This document shows positions 44,152 through 57,699 of a DNA stretch of 64,000 nt, piece by piece (position 1 is the stretch's first letter; each line of letters opens with the position of its first letter). The position numbers and the translations under genes were made by a program. A model generated the notes under the pieces. The model did not search any database. It saw nothing but the letters and a program-made list of their open reading frames with translations, and was not told the origin of the DNA. The DNA comes from Sanghuangporus weigelae. Lineage: Eukaryota; Basidiomycota; Agaricomycetes; Hymenochaetales; Hymenochaetaceae. The DNA lies in NCBI GenBank assembly GCA_033182465.1, contig CP137321.1, forward strand, positions 1,054,001 to 1,118,000, given 5' to 3'.

Positions 44152-47100
44152 TCACAAACTTAGGCTACAGCGTTCGCCTTCTATCCTTTCGGCTAACGCA
44201 TTGGCATGCCAAACTGCCCTTGCCTCGTCCTCCAGATCAAAGTACCGTTGATACTGCATGCGCTGGCTGTTTCGCGTGCTCCGTCCCCCACGCGCTCTGC
44301 TCCGCGTCTCGCTCTCTTGCAAAGCCGCCACCTCCATCTCCATGTCAATCCGATCAATCAGCCGTACCCACGGTTCATATTCTAAGACCAAGTAGTCCAC
44401 ACTTTGCCGATTTGCTAAGGGGATGATCTTCTCTAGGGCGCCGGACACGCGCGCGAAATATCCTGACCTCTTCAGGAGCAGCTCCGTTGTCGTGGTCTTC
44501 CATCCCTCTTCGGTCCGAATATCCAATATCGACCCGGGCCCGACGTTGGCCGCACTGCTGCCTGCCGTACGCCCGGCGCACCTAAATGCTTCCAGAGCCA
44601 TGGTTTCATCATAATTGTATTGCGTTATGCCATTCTGGAGGTGCAGAATGTCAGTCTCACATTCGAGACTTGGATAGCCAAGTTCCAGGTCCGAAAGGGA
44701 TCCCGCTGCATAGCTGTGTGTCTGAAATAGACGCATAAATAAGTCATTCGTGCAATGAGCAATAATTATAGACCCAACCCGTACCTCTAAAATCCTCAAA
44801 GGACTTCGCACAAGGTAACTATCGATCGTAGATAGAGAGTCGGAGACCCTCCAGAGATTCCTTATTCTACGCACAGACTCGCTTTCTATCTCCCCCTGCT
44901 CGGTGGATACTAAAGGGAAAGATGAATCCGACGTCGGATGCTGATTCCAGTTCCAACTGGAGAGGTCACTCAAAGCGGAATCATCGCATTGATGTCGATC
45001 TGGCACCTTGGAGCTAGATGGCGAGTTGTTGAATCCCTGGCTAGCTCGGCAAAGAAATTGTAGTGAATTAATTGCCTGCCGAAGATCCGGCGGCGATGTA
45101 GGGCAAGCCGATGACCGAACTAAGTCACTGTGTATATCAAGTACGTCAAGATGGAAATTGCGCCCGTACAGCGATTTTACGTGTGTCTCCGAGGCCGCAT
45201 AACCTTCTGTGAGCGCCATGCACCGCAAATATGCGATCGCAAGATCAGAAGGGCAAGGGTCGAATGAGAGTATTGTCTGTAATGGTAGAATGTCGGAAGG
45301 AACAAGACTTGAATCTGGAAACGGCTAATCGTTAGTTCCGTTTTCAATGAGAATATCAATTCGCTTTGCGGGCGTACCATTACATGTCATGATTATTGGT
45401 CTTCGTGATTCTCTAATTAAAGTTACGACCGTCGGCCAAAAATTGACGTCCTCGCCAAACAGTATATCAACCTCTTCGAGCAGGATGATTGATTGTTGGG
45501 CACCAATACGTCTCGAATCCAAACTCTCGAATGGCGTATGCAAACGTCCATGAACCATGCCCGAATCTAGAGAAGCGCGGACACTTGCACTTCTTGGAGA
45601 CTCGGGAGGCTCGTGCCTGTGTGATTCAGCGTCCTTGTAGTCGGATTTAGAGGCGCCACAAGAAGCACCGCGCGAGAGATCTTTATGGTCCTGAACGAAA
45701 AAAGGAGCGAAGGCTTCAGATGCCACCTGTTGCTTGCCCTGCTTGGACCCCAGAGATATTTCCGTCGGCGTGCTAGAGCCCGGAACATGCTTCTCGCGGG
45801 TACTAGACATACCACGAGAAGAACGGTTCACAATGTGATTCTTGCCTACATCACCGACGAGGCTCACTAAGCTGGTGCCGTTCCGCTTTCCGATACCTGG
45901 ATAAACTTCAAAGACTTCCCATCCAAGCTCCTCGGCGCACGCGTAAACTGTGGCCGTCTTCCCTGAACCCGTCGGACCAACTAAGAGAATAACATTCGTG
46001 AGACGTCCTGAGAAATCATGTGCTGGTGTAGATGCAAATGCAAGTTCCCTGGTTTCCTTATCCGAGCGGTCAACATCAGGCGGATGTAATCGCGAAAGGC
46101 GAGTCAGCTTGGGCCGCCATGGACTCCCACGTCCATTGCTGCGGTCGTCGGACAAATCCTCTTCTGCCTCTCCTTCATAATCGAATACTAGGGTAGGACT
46201 TTCATCTTCATCGCTAGTTATCCAGTCGCCGAGGCTTTCCTCATCCCAATCAACCTTCTTCCTGCGTTTTCGTGGCCTGTCAACAGTACGAATAACCTGA
46301 GGTCTCTTGGCATTTTGTGAGAATTTGTCACGGCTCCCCGTTGCAATCTTCATAGCTTCTCCCGTAAGTGGTTCTTCAGGTTTTATCTCCAACGCAACCA
46401 GCCAGTCCCTCAGATACAATGCGGATTCGCTGTTAGTAATTACTTCAGCGGCGCATCGTGGACGCCATTTGTCATTCCAAATGTCCGAAGCATCATGATT
46501 GGCGTTTAGAAAACGGGAAATAGCAGGACAAGATGCATTCAAATGTCGGATGTCATGCCCCTCATGGTCATTTTGTTGAGAACGAACGGGCTCGACAAGG
46601 TACCTCGGCTCATTGTTAGGGTAGGAAGTTTCACCGCAGCGTAAACGTCTGATTGAGTCCATAAGAGAAGCTGATGGATCATCTCTAAGTGGTTCGGTCC
46701 GTAATCGCAAGAAATCACAAGGCGGACTCGTAAAGAAACGTTGAGCTCCGCGGACGTGTTGGCTATCTTTGCTAGGCCACTTCGCTAACTCGCCTTCACC
46801 GACTCTTTTTCGGGGCCTGGTTGACATCAGGGAAGATCCTACCTTACGTGGAGCAAAAAAGCCACTGGGTGCGCCGCCGCGAACAGGTCGACTCGGCTTT
46901 CTTGGCGAAGGGGAGTCATCCTTGGAGTGCTCCCTAGTCGGTGAGGAATCAATGACAATTGGCTCTTCCTGACTTCCCTTGGCAATGGAACGGAAGGACG
47001 GTCCTGCCACTTCGTCGTCTCCTGTTAACTCGATTATGTCTACGGACCGTGACAGGGGCTGAGAAGACGGTCCGACAAATATACGGTCCTGCACAGATAC

Positions 47101-47958
47101 AGGGGTATTGATGTGTTCGCTGGCTGTACGCTTGAGAAATTTTGACCTGTCGGATTTGGTGGCTGCCCTTCCTGCCTTCTGCGTTCTAAATTCGCGCACT
47201 TCTTTTTTGTCGTTAGAAGGCTCGGTTTCCGCGGTCGAGACATCAACGTGGTGCTTGACCCGATTTCCAAATATTGGATACAGCTTCAGTTGAGAGCTTC
47301 CGTTGAGGGGAGCTTGGTTTGCTGCAATGTGTCCCACAAGAGTCGAAATTTCAGTATAACGAAAGCGATCCGAAGATTACTATGTAATTACCGCTCCGTC
47401 CGGCTGTAGCACTCATGTTTTGCTTAGGTAGCTGAGGTCCATGGGAGTCTTCATTGGTTGTTTCCGTCAAAACAACAGCATTTTCAGAGCTTGAGGAATC
47501 CTCAACAAGGTTTGCTGTTCGCGTGACGAAGAAATTTGAACGTCAGTACCTGGCTCTCGCAAGGATATCTACACGTAACACGCGCTCATACCTTCGTCCT
47601 CGTGTGCCGACCCAGAATCCGCAAATGGGATATAATCAGAGATGCCCTGTTTCCTCGTTCTTCCGGATTTAGTGTTTCGTGAGAGTTTAGACTCAGGCAG
47701 TCCGGCCCCCGTGGCCTCAGTTCGGCCAGCTGATGACAAGCCTCCTGCTTCTAGATGTGCCCCTTCAATCGTTACAACATCAAACGATTCGTTAACAGCA
47801 AGCTTTTTTGATTCGTTCTCTTCATATTGACTTTTTGTATTCCACATATGGAGGAGGTTCGGTTGAGCCACGGCGGCGGTCTATAGAGAAAACGCACTGG
47901 TTAATGAGTTCAACATCGGCATGTTTACCATACGTACAGATCTGGTTTGCCTCCTCAT
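44152..47958 (-). CDS. ELG1: Elg1/ATAD5, PCNA-unloading RFC-like ATPase
   Basis: Elg1 replaces Rfc1 in an alternative clamp loader that removes PCNA after replication. The start 47956-47958 gives MRRQTRS, spliced to TAAVAQPNLLHMWNTK. A long disordered N-terminal region follows, with SIM-like hydrophobic/acidic motifs (VDIIELTGDDE, PIVIDSS). The AAA+ core starts NDKWRPRCAAEVITN. Walker A is ILLVGPTGSGKTATVYACAE, followed by LGWEVFEVYPGIGKRNGTSL, the Elg1 signature. Walker B is SIILLEEVDILFGEDVNFWP, and sensor 1 is PIIMTCNGTP. The C-terminal helical collar lies in 44152-45228. The large exon is about 2 kb (45325-47337). The gene is divergent from the JMJD7-like gene, with an MCB-like repeat between. 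Confidence 0.9.
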
Positions 47959-48033
47959 GAGGCCTCATAAGTTATGTACAGAAGGGACGCTGAGACAAAG
48001 TCGGCGAAGACAGTCAAGGGTGACTTTCCGAGA

Positions 48034-48048
48034 CCGCGTCGCGTCGCG
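48034..48048. promoter_or_regulatory. MCB-like repeat in the ELG1/JMJD7 divergent promoter
   Basis: CCGCGTCGCGTCGCG lies between the ELG1 start (47958) and the JMJD7-like start (48115). It shares GCGTCGCGTC with the PSF3, SWT1 and ORC4 promoters. It is followed by an E-box-like CCACGTGA at about 48052. Confidence 0.45.
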
Positions 48049-48114
48049 AATCCACGTGATGGTAATCTTGATTTCTGGGCACGCGGCCATAAGTAAAGTA
48101 AACACGATTATACC

Positions 48115-49524
<1,410 letters not shown>

Positions 49525-49554
49525 AAAGACATCCAATAGAATCCCTGCTTGATT

Positions 49555-50655
49555 TTACAATATTCCTTCGGACTTGAGCGACCCCATTATTAAGAAAGCA
49601 GAACGACGATCTCTATCGATGCCCATCCAGTCACCTTTCTGCTTTGCGGATGGGTCTTCTTCATCGCCAAATGCAAAAACATCGGCATCTTCCTGATCCA
49701 CTTGGTCTGTATCGTCGAACGCATTGGTTGGCTCCGGCTCATTGCAGTTCCATTGCATCTCATCCCATAGTGAATCATCGATACTAACAGCCACCGGCGT
49801 GGCATTAGGCACATTGGGGATGATAGAAACGAGCAAACTCGAAAGAAGTTCCGAAGTGCCATCTTGCAATGAAGATCGGAGTTTTGGCAATGGCAGGTAT
49901 TCAGCCTAGGAAAGTACTGGGAAAAGTAGTCGTCAATACATGTCATGTTAGTTTTGCTCACCTCCAGCAACATCCCCTTCACCGCCCCGCCTGCGAGATG
50001 AACATTTCCTACTCGCACCCGCCAGTCAGTTCCGATACTGAATATACTACCCTCGATAGTCAGCTGATTCCCGGCGTTCATCGCTTGGTTCCTTGAGTTG
50101 GCACTTTGTTGACGTGTGGATGTCCATCGTGTGCCCAGCTGACCCAGCAGTGTTTCTAGCGCTCCGGGAGGACTGACTGTTACAAATGTGGTTCTGTAGT
50201 GCGGAGGTTCAATGGGATGTGCATGTTTCCCGTGTGTCGATCCAGAGGGTGAACCTGCCGATTCCGGCTGGTTTCCGGTGGCTTGAGCAAGGGCCACTAC
50301 ATCAGAAACCTGAGGCGCCGCTGGATCCTCCAGGGACACGAAGGAAACGTTGTTCATTGTGATTACGCACATGGACCGGTCAGCTTGAAAGCCATGCATG
50401 GGACCAGAAGTAGTCCGAAACGATCGGATGGTCAGATACCATTTAGCCCTTTCTGTGGCCGGCTTCAGATTCCACTGTAATAAGGAGACTAAAAATTCCG
50501 CACCGATACCTGCATGGTTCCGGCTGATGTTCTGTTTCACGAGGTCAAGGCCAGTTGTTGGCGCATTTGCCCACCGCACCAAGCTACATAATTGCAAAGT
50601 AAGATGATGTAAATCTGAAAGCCAGGATATACAAGATCACCCAGTGAATCCCATA
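49555..50655 (-). CDS. MED20: Mediator subunit 20
   Basis: Med20 (Srb2) is part of the Mediator head module that contacts RNA polymerase II and TBP. A 14-nt coding first exon (ATG 50653-50655, MGFTG) splices to LVRWANAPTTGLDLVKQNIS, the diagnostic Med20 start. The body includes KWYLTIRSFRTT, ADRSMCVITMNNVSFVSLED, TDWRVRVGNVHLAGGAVKGM and, after an intron, AEYLPLPKLRS. A disordered acidic insert (AFDDTDQVDQEDADVFAFGD) precedes the C-terminal DRDRRSAFLIMGSLKSEGIL. It is divergent from ORC4, with 168 bp between start codons. The tiny first exon is easily missed. Confidence 0.9.
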
Positions 50656-50743
50656 GCGGATGATAATAACGTGGTTGGTCAAGAGAGTCCAATCCCCGAA
50701 AGTAAGCCGAGTCGTCGTCACACGCGATCTTGTGACCTGATGT

Positions 50744-50756
50744 GACGCGTCGCGTC
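50744..50756. promoter_or_regulatory. MCB-like motif in the MED20/ORC4 divergent promoter
   Basis: GACGCGTCGCGTC contains the ACGCGT core, 68-80 bp upstream of the ORC4 ATG and about 90-100 bp upstream of MED20. It matches the SWT1 upstream site over ACGCGTCGCGTC. Confidence 0.5.
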
Positions 50757-50823
50757 AGTCTCGAGTGCTGGGTTTCAAGTCCGAGTCCATTGTTGTACCT
50801 ACTCCTTACTATCCCTCGCACAA

Positions 50824-52986
50824 ATGCCTCGAAAACGAGCCATCGAAGAGTCTGATGAGGAAGTCTCAGCACCTAGGCGGCAAACTCGTTCGAGCACAAT
50901 AGCCGCTAAATCCACAGTCGACGTTGACCGTGGCCGCTTCGCGTCTCTGCGTAAACGACGTCGTGGTACCACTCCCGACTCGGAACCTGAGAATAGTCGC
51001 GAATTATGCAGCCCAACGCCTTTGCGCACCTACTCTCGACGTAGAGACACTACTGTTAGGACTCTGAAACAAGGAAAAACCTTCGAAGATTCGACGTTTG
51101 AAGAACTGAACCTCTGCACGACCCCTCCCAGAAACACGCGACGCCGCCTTTTCCTTGATGCCGTTGAGATTACCACGAAAGCGAGAATAGGCTCGGGCAA
51201 ACACGAGCATCGGGAGCTCGAAGAGCTTGTTCTAAACTCTGATCCACCGAAGACAACCCAGACGGAAACCAAGGTACTTCACTCCCTAAATGTTCAAAAC
51301 CACGGGATTCAGAAGAAGACGCCCTCCTTCAAGTTCTCGGGCGAGCTTCCAAAAGTAATTCCGAAACATTTTCATGGATGTTTGGAGCGGCAAAAGCAAG
51401 CAATCCTGAATGTCTTCCACGATCCCCCGCTAGTGGACAATCGTGACGAAAACGCGGATCTATCTGCAAATGTAGTCACTTTAGAGCAATTGACAGATCT
51501 TCTGGGAGGGAGCATTGAGCGCGGTGAAGGGAACAGCTGTCTTCTCATAGGACCCTCGGGGAGTGGGAAGTCCAAGGTGCGACAAATTCTTCGTATTCTG
51601 TCTCTGCCAAGATCTTATTTACCGATGGACATACACACCGCAGATGTTTGAGACCGCTTTGAGCGGATATAAGGAAGACCACAATCCGATAGTTGTCCGT
51701 CTAAATGGCTATGTGCAGTATACTGATCGCCTGGCGATACGCGAAATTGCCAGGCAGATAATTGATCAGACTGGCAGTAAAACGTTTCAATCCGTCGATA
51801 TGGATGACGATGATAATCCTTTTGACGATGGCGATGCGACCGCCTTCGTTGGTTCTCTGCCTCCACCACCCCACCTGCCGTCCCTTATTGCTGCCTTGCC
51901 GACTCTCCCGAGGCCCGTGGTCGTTCTTCTCGATGCATTCAATATATTTACAGAACAGCCTCGTCAAGCCCTCCTTTACGGCCTTTTGGACACCGTGCAA
52001 TCCTGTCGCGCTGGTTCATCGTCCCACCGAGGTCTCGCCGTCGTAGGCCTGACGACCCGTATCGATGTGGTCAATTTCCTGGAAAAGCGTGTCAAAAGCC
52101 GATTCTCCCACAGGATATTTCGCACATCAAGTCCGAATACGTTTGAAGATTCCATGGCTCTCCTTCAGAGGTGTCTTCACGTGGATGCCACATCCCCAAA
52201 CACATCGGCAACTTCGGAGTGGCGACCTATCTGGGAGCATAGCGTCGATGCGTTTTTGCAAGATCAGTCGGTCAAAGAGACTCTAAAAGACATGTTTGGC
52301 GTTAGCAGAGACATTCGTCCTCTCCTTAGGGTGATGGTACGCATTTTTACGGACAATAATCATCTGCCTGACTAAATGTTTTATAGACTAGCATGATCGT
52401 CCGCTTGGAACCTTCCTCTCCTTACCTCATCATACAGAACTTACGGAAATGTCTCGAATGGCGATCCGGAAAGGCGCAAGGATCCTCTTTGTTCAGTATG
52501 TACAAGTCTCTTGATTTCGTTGGGCTCGTTTTGCAAACTCACGTGGCTCGGTGGCTCAGATCTAAACTATCCAACTCTGTCTTTGTGTATCGCTGCACAG
52601 CATGCTCGCACAGCAGGCCATGATTCTTTCACCTTCGAAATGCTTTACGATCTATTCGCAATTCAAGTACGAACTTCATTCGCCGCACCTGTTATGCTCG
52701 GCGGTGGAAGCATAGGGATGGTTAATATAAGCAGGAGGACGCTGATGGGGGTAAGGAGAGTTAATTTTATGTCTGAACATGAAGTACTGATTCTTGCTCT
52801 GCATATCAGGCTTTTGAGGAATTAATTCAAATGAAGATCTTTGTGCAAACAGCGCCTTCCGCGTCAAGTGTAGGCAGACAGTTCTTCAAATATCGTTGCG
52901 CGGTCGAAAGGGGAGATGTTAAGTCAGCAGTCGACCGCATTGGTCAGACCAGCTTGAAGAAATGGTTCAGCAAGCTGCAACAATAA
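50824..52986 (+). CDS. ORC4: Origin recognition complex subunit 4
   Basis: Orc4 is an AAA+ subunit of ORC that binds origins and supplies the arginine finger to Orc1. The start ATG 50824 gives MPRKRAIEESDEEVSAPRRQ, and about 170 disordered basic residues follow. The AAA+ domain has FHGCLERQKQAILNVFHD and Walker A SCLLIGPSGSGKSK, followed by an intron. It continues with NPIVVRLNGYVQYTDRLAIR, then Walker B PVVVLLDAFNIFTEQPRQAL. Next comes LAVVGLTTRIDVVNFLEKRV and KSRFSHR, the Orc4 signature with the conserved Arg. The winged-helix end has the spliced terminus SLKKWFSKLQQQ-like, stopping at TAA 52984-52986. Walker B reads D-A-F-N where most Orc4 proteins have D-E-F-D. Confidence 0.9.
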
Positions 52987-53188
52987 CCTGTAGAATAGAA
53001 TCCCTCTCATCTTGTATTGTTAATGTTCAAATGGAATCTTCCTTTGCTTTTCCGGCTCCGATTCTCTGAGTTGCCTTTTTCGTCCATATCCTGGACGAAT
53101 CGTCGATCAATACGTTGAGTTGAGTCAATCTAGAATTTAAGCTTCAACTTGATGACCAGCAAGTCCATTCGTCCGCGTTCTACTTGCT

Positions 53189-55344
53189 ATGATCCCATTA
53201 TCAGCAAGTGTTGCAGATGTTCGGACGAGCTTGCGTTTACAAATGAACGTGTCGAATTGTCGCAGAAACATTCTGAATTTGCAACATGCTTCTTCTGCTT
53301 GTTGCGCGCCGCGGCGGTTGCTCGCCCGTTACAATTCAACGGCCCTCTCTTCAGCTCTCCATTTCTACCAGAACAAACAACTCGAGCTCTATGCGGCGAA
53401 GGAAACGAAGCGGCTAACTTTACGGCAACTGGTATGGGGCTTGACTGGTTCTTTTAACTGATGTGTGCTCATCGCACGCTTTGAGGAAGATTTTTTTTGG
53501 CCGATCCATGCCCGAACAGCGTTTAATCATGGTGAGTAGGGGATTAAGGTATTGCCACGGGATAAAACTGACACCATCTTTCAAGTCAGCCAACTACGTC
53601 AGGTCTGAGCTGCCAATTCGTATTGCCCATAGGCTACGGGACATGCAGGCTTTGCCCTACATCGTGGTGACTCAGGAAGAGGTAGCACGCGTATACGAGG
53701 TGAGTCCACTGGTCTACTGTCAGATTCATTGTCTTGGGGAACAACCTAAAGCCTCGTCTTGTAGTTATACTGGTCTGCCTTCGACAAGTGAGCGGCATCG
53801 AGTCAAGTGTTGTACCAGAAGACTGACTGCTCTGCTTCGAGAGGTTCCGGGCGTTTCCGCCCATTAAAACCATGGCTGATAACTTGAACTTTTGCAAAGT
53901 CGTCAGATCACTTCTTGACGAACAGTATGTCGCTCTTCGATCACTCTCTATTCACCAAAACATATCGTCATATTTTTCAGTGCTTCAATAATTCCTTCAT
54001 TAATCCTGGGTCTCTCACTTTCATCACATCACCTCGAGCCAGAGGACCTCGATAGCTTCATAACGCGCATGCTTGTTTCGCGAATCTCGCGTCGAGTGCT
54101 CGCAGAACATCACATAGCGCTTACCGAAAACTTCCTTCGGGATAGCAACAAGGACTCACATCCTAATCGAACAGCACGTACTCCTCATGTTGGGATAATT
54201 AACGCTGAACTCAGCCCAAGACGGAGCATTGAAAAATGTGCAGAGCTACTTCGGACTTCACCGCGAGATGTTGTCTTTGCTGATCCAGAGCGTGCGATGG
54301 AAATGGGTTTAGATTGTCCAAGGGTGGTGATTGATGGACATGTTGAGACTAAGTTTGCATATATTCGTGATCAATTTGAGTGAGTGCAGACGAATGTGCA
54401 TTTGGATAGCTTACAGCTAACAGAACAAAAAGATACATCATATTTGAGCTGCTGAAAAACGTAAGTATTTTCAAGTTCTGCTATAGCATGATTTAACCGT
54501 GGTGACTAGGCCATGTACGCGACGAGCATCCAGCACCCAGACTCAAATCATCTTCCTGACATTCATGCGACAATTGCGACTGGACGGGATGAAATTCAAC
54601 TACGAATATCAGATCAAGGTAAGCCTGCCTCTAGTCAAACGTGATCGAGGACCAAGAGTCAATGTTTATAGGTGGTGGTCTCGTGCAGCCCGGAATTTCT
54701 TCTCCATCCGACCTGTTATCCTTTTCGCATGCGAGAAATAGAACGAGACTCGATACATCACGCCTAACCGCACTGAAGTCCGTGAGTTCGAGACCTCAAG
54801 GAATGCGTGCGACGGTCAACGAACAAATAGAGGCTTGGAAAGAAGATAATGGTGTCTTGAACACTCCAGAACGAAAGGCCGGCGTAGGTGTCCACACTCG
54901 ACTAGGCATTGGGCTCCCTATGAGCAATATATTCGCGACGTGAGCTCCGTTTATTTTTTCTACATAGCATTTTGATCCATACTATGTGTAGATACTTTGG
55001 CGGTTCTCTGGAGCTTGTCTCGCTCGATGGCTGGGGTACGGAATCTCCGCATACTCTTCTTTCCGCGAAATTGACTGGTGACTGGGTTGATTCTGTTTAG
55101 GAACTGATGTCTATTTACGACTACCCAAATTGGTGAGCTCTGAGCAAACTGGAAGTTTAAGCCGCTGAGTGACTTTTGAGCTTATAGGGCACGAAACTGG
55201 AAGGAATTTGATTCGCGGAAAGATGCGTTGTTCCGACGAGTTCGGATGATTAGATATTTGCATCGTTTAGGCTATCCGCAAGAACACTTGAGCTTCGAAA
55301 AGCTTATAACCAGCATAGAGGTTAGCTTCATCACGCATCGTTGA
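53189..55344 (+). CDS. Mitochondrial 2-oxoacid dehydrogenase kinase (PDK/BCKDK family)
   Basis: This kinase phosphorylates and switches off pyruvate or branched-chain 2-oxoacid dehydrogenase. The N-terminus from ATG 53189 (or 53243, MNVSNCRRNILNLQ) is an Arg/Ser/Ala-rich mitochondrial presequence. The regulatory four-helix domain has FYQNKQLELYAAKETKRLTL. It splices to IFFGRSMPEQRLIM, then SANYVRSELPIRIAHRLRDM and LYWSAFDKFRR. The GHKL ATP-binding domain has IIFELLKNAMYATS (N-box), ISDQGGG (G1) and GVHTRLGIGLPMSNIFATYF (G2), then YFGGSLELVSLDGWGTD. The gene ends at TGA 55342-55344, and about ten introns are needed. The N-box has LLKNAM rather than LFKNAM. Which dehydrogenase is the target cannot be decided here. 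Confidence 0.87.
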
Positions 55345-55772
55345 TGCCTGTTGCATTGATCTTGTATATTTTGCGGAGGAAGCAATGTTTTGTATACCTT
55401 AGAGCAGTGTAGTCCGTTGAAACGACCACGGGTAGTTTTGTCGAAGTCCTCGTGTTTGTGTAACATGACGACAGAAAGTATTTGTGAACGAAGATTGTTT
55501 TGAAACGCGTGCTAAGAAGAAGACCGGATGATCAGATGGGATTCTGAGCATGAGAGAATCGAAGTGAGGGAAGGGAATCAAGGATGAGTGGATTGAGGTG
55601 AATTTCCTGAAACGGGCCTGAATGCGGTGTCCAAGTCATCACCGAGCCATGACCCAAATAAGACTGGTTTATCATCCATCTCAACCCTCAGGCGCCTCCT
55701 CTTTCCTTGCCCATCTCGTCTCCATCAACTCCTCCTCTTCTGCTCCACGGCTTTCTTCGTCCTGGGGCTTTT
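55345..55772. other. Intergenic region before the Ser/Pro-rich gene
   Basis: About 430 bp with no conserved ORF. The last 120 bp is strongly pyrimidine-rich (CTCCTCTTTCC, CTCCATCAACTCCTCC), typical of a fungal promoter just upstream of a start. Confidence 0.5.
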
Positions 55773-57140
55773 ATGGCATCCACGCCGAGTCCGATCGAGG
55801 CTCCACCGCCGTCGTACGAAATAGCTCAGCTCAACTTGGATCAGAAGCTCGCTGTTGCTGCGGAACGTTCCCTCAATATTTCCCAACAGCGACGCGAACG
55901 CGATGATTGCCCCGAAGAGCGCGATGAGGCTTCGGAGGAGGCTTATCAGGCCGACGCGTCTCGAAACTCGGAACAACGAGCGGCGTCAGGTCAGATTGAT
56001 GGCCAACGCCCAACTGTTCGGCCTCTAACGTTCAGGAAGAAATCGCGCGGCTCAAAGGATGACTCTAGCTTATCAACTAAAGACAAGGAGCGTCCTAGTT
56101 GGTTCGAAGAAGCACATTTGGGTTCGTCGACTTCGAACTCTAGCGCGTCGGGAAGAGCATTACCTGCGCTAAGAGGGGCGCGGGAACAAAATAGTAGAAC
56201 AAGTTTGCACGTTTTATCTGAGGATTCTGATGAGGATCGGTCAGTCCCTCCGCCACCCTTCGCGGAGATTGATAACTCCTTAGACGGACCTGCTTATGAG
56301 CGATACGCGTCAAGTAATGCAAGACGGCGACGAACTGGCGGGACGGTCGTGCTACGATATACGGGAGAGGATTATACTGCGTCTCCTCCATCGTCTTCAC
56401 ACTCATTATCTGGCGCTCAATTACGACATAATACTGCACCTTCGCAAGAAAATACTCGGCTTCACCATGCTCCGCAGCACTCTAGGTTAGATGTTCCAAC
56501 CGTCATGCCAAGACCTCGATCAGCAGACCCACAGGTTCTGCCTCCTGCATCACCTCGCTTGAGTTTTGATCCTTGTGTCGCCTATGAAGGAACGAGGTCT
56601 TCTGTCTACGGGCAGATTCTTGTGGATTCGCGGGATGCAAGCTGTGATGCGACAGCTTTGTATAGGTGAATTTTCATCCTTCGCAATTTTCTGCCTGCTT
56701 ATTCGAACTTTTCTTTCAGTTCTGCAGTCGTACCGCACTTGTCTTCGCAGAAGGCTCGTCCGGTAGCCCCTAAAGTGAAGCGATATGCGTGCGTACCCAA
56801 CGTGCATACATTTCAAATTCAATTCTGGACTGATTTCCTTTCAAGCCCATCAATATCGTCTCTTCCCGAATATGATCAGCACCAGCACCATCAGGCTGTC
56901 CCTTCGTCGACAAAGCCTGTATACGCAGTGCAAGACTATGCAACGAGTCGTGCCTCGGTCTACTCGCAAAGTTCCGTCTCGCATATCCCGCAGTACCCGC
57001 AAATAGCGCAATATCCGCAAATGGCACAATACCAGACACAGCAAAACTATACCCGCTCAATGTCTGCCTCCCAACCGGTGTACAGTCAGCGCTGGTCTAC
57101 TGCCAGTTCTCATTACCAATCGCAACATTACCCTCGATAG
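55773..57140 (+). CDS. Unrecognised Ser/Pro/Tyr/Gln-rich protein
   Basis: The start ATG 55773 gives MASTPSPIEAPPPSYEIAQL; PPPSYE resembles a PPxY-type motif that binds WW domains of Rsp5/Nedd4 ligases. Exon 1 encodes about 300 residues of charged, disordered sequence: an E/R/A-rich helix (residues about 30-75), then Ser-rich parts, acidic SEDSDEDRSVPPPPFAEID and RRRRTGGTVVLRYTGEDYT. An intron near 56669-56720 links to a Gln/Tyr/Ser-rich tail with repeated IPQYPQIAQYPQMAQYQTQQ. The frame stays open to TAG 57138-57140. The PPSY start and YPQ-repeat tail are reminiscent of arrestin-adaptor or cell-wall/cortical scaffolds, but no domain is identified. Confidence 0.72.
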
Positions 57141-57699
57141 GCATTGAATAGGAAGATCATGCACTTTTCCGATTCATTTCCGATGACAGCTTTGTATGAA
57201 TACTAACTAGGAAGAAAGTGGAAAGCCCCTGTGTGGTTGGAGAAGTGTTTTATGCTTCTACTTGTTTTGATTATGCTACGCTGTGCAACCAGTATTCGAC
57301 GCTGTATGCCTGACGTATTTATCTCTTGAATTTTTACGCATTTTATAGTTAGTATTTGCATACTTGTATCAGTTAAATACCCGTGCCGCCTGTTTCACGA
57401 CCAACACTTTGTATTCGCTCCTTCGTATTCCGGGCATTTTCACCTTGTTTTCTCTGATGTTTGGGCAGAGTTTTGTTATTTGTTCATTCAAATGTTACTC
57501 GCTTATAGCCGATTTGAAGTTGTGACGTAAGCGAGAGGCTTTCGATACGGCTGTGACGACCCATAAATAAATCTCCGAGTCCGACCATCACGATTATAAC
57601 AGGCGACATATATATACTTAGGTAATATTGTTTAACATGCGTTCCTTTTCACTCGCAACCAGCACTGTACTGTAAACAGGAGAAATCCTGGTCACTTCT
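57141..57699. other. Intergenic region before the GH88 gene
   Basis: About 560 bp, A+T-rich, with a TATATATA-like element near 57610 about 90 bp before the start codon, which is a plausible TATA box. No ORF is supported. Confidence 0.5.

Noticed and set aside
47847-47871. ELG1 start at MWNTKSQYE
   Set aside because: A short first exon (MRRQTRS, start 47958) with good splice sites joins in frame to TAAVAQPNLLHMWN, giving a better N-terminus.
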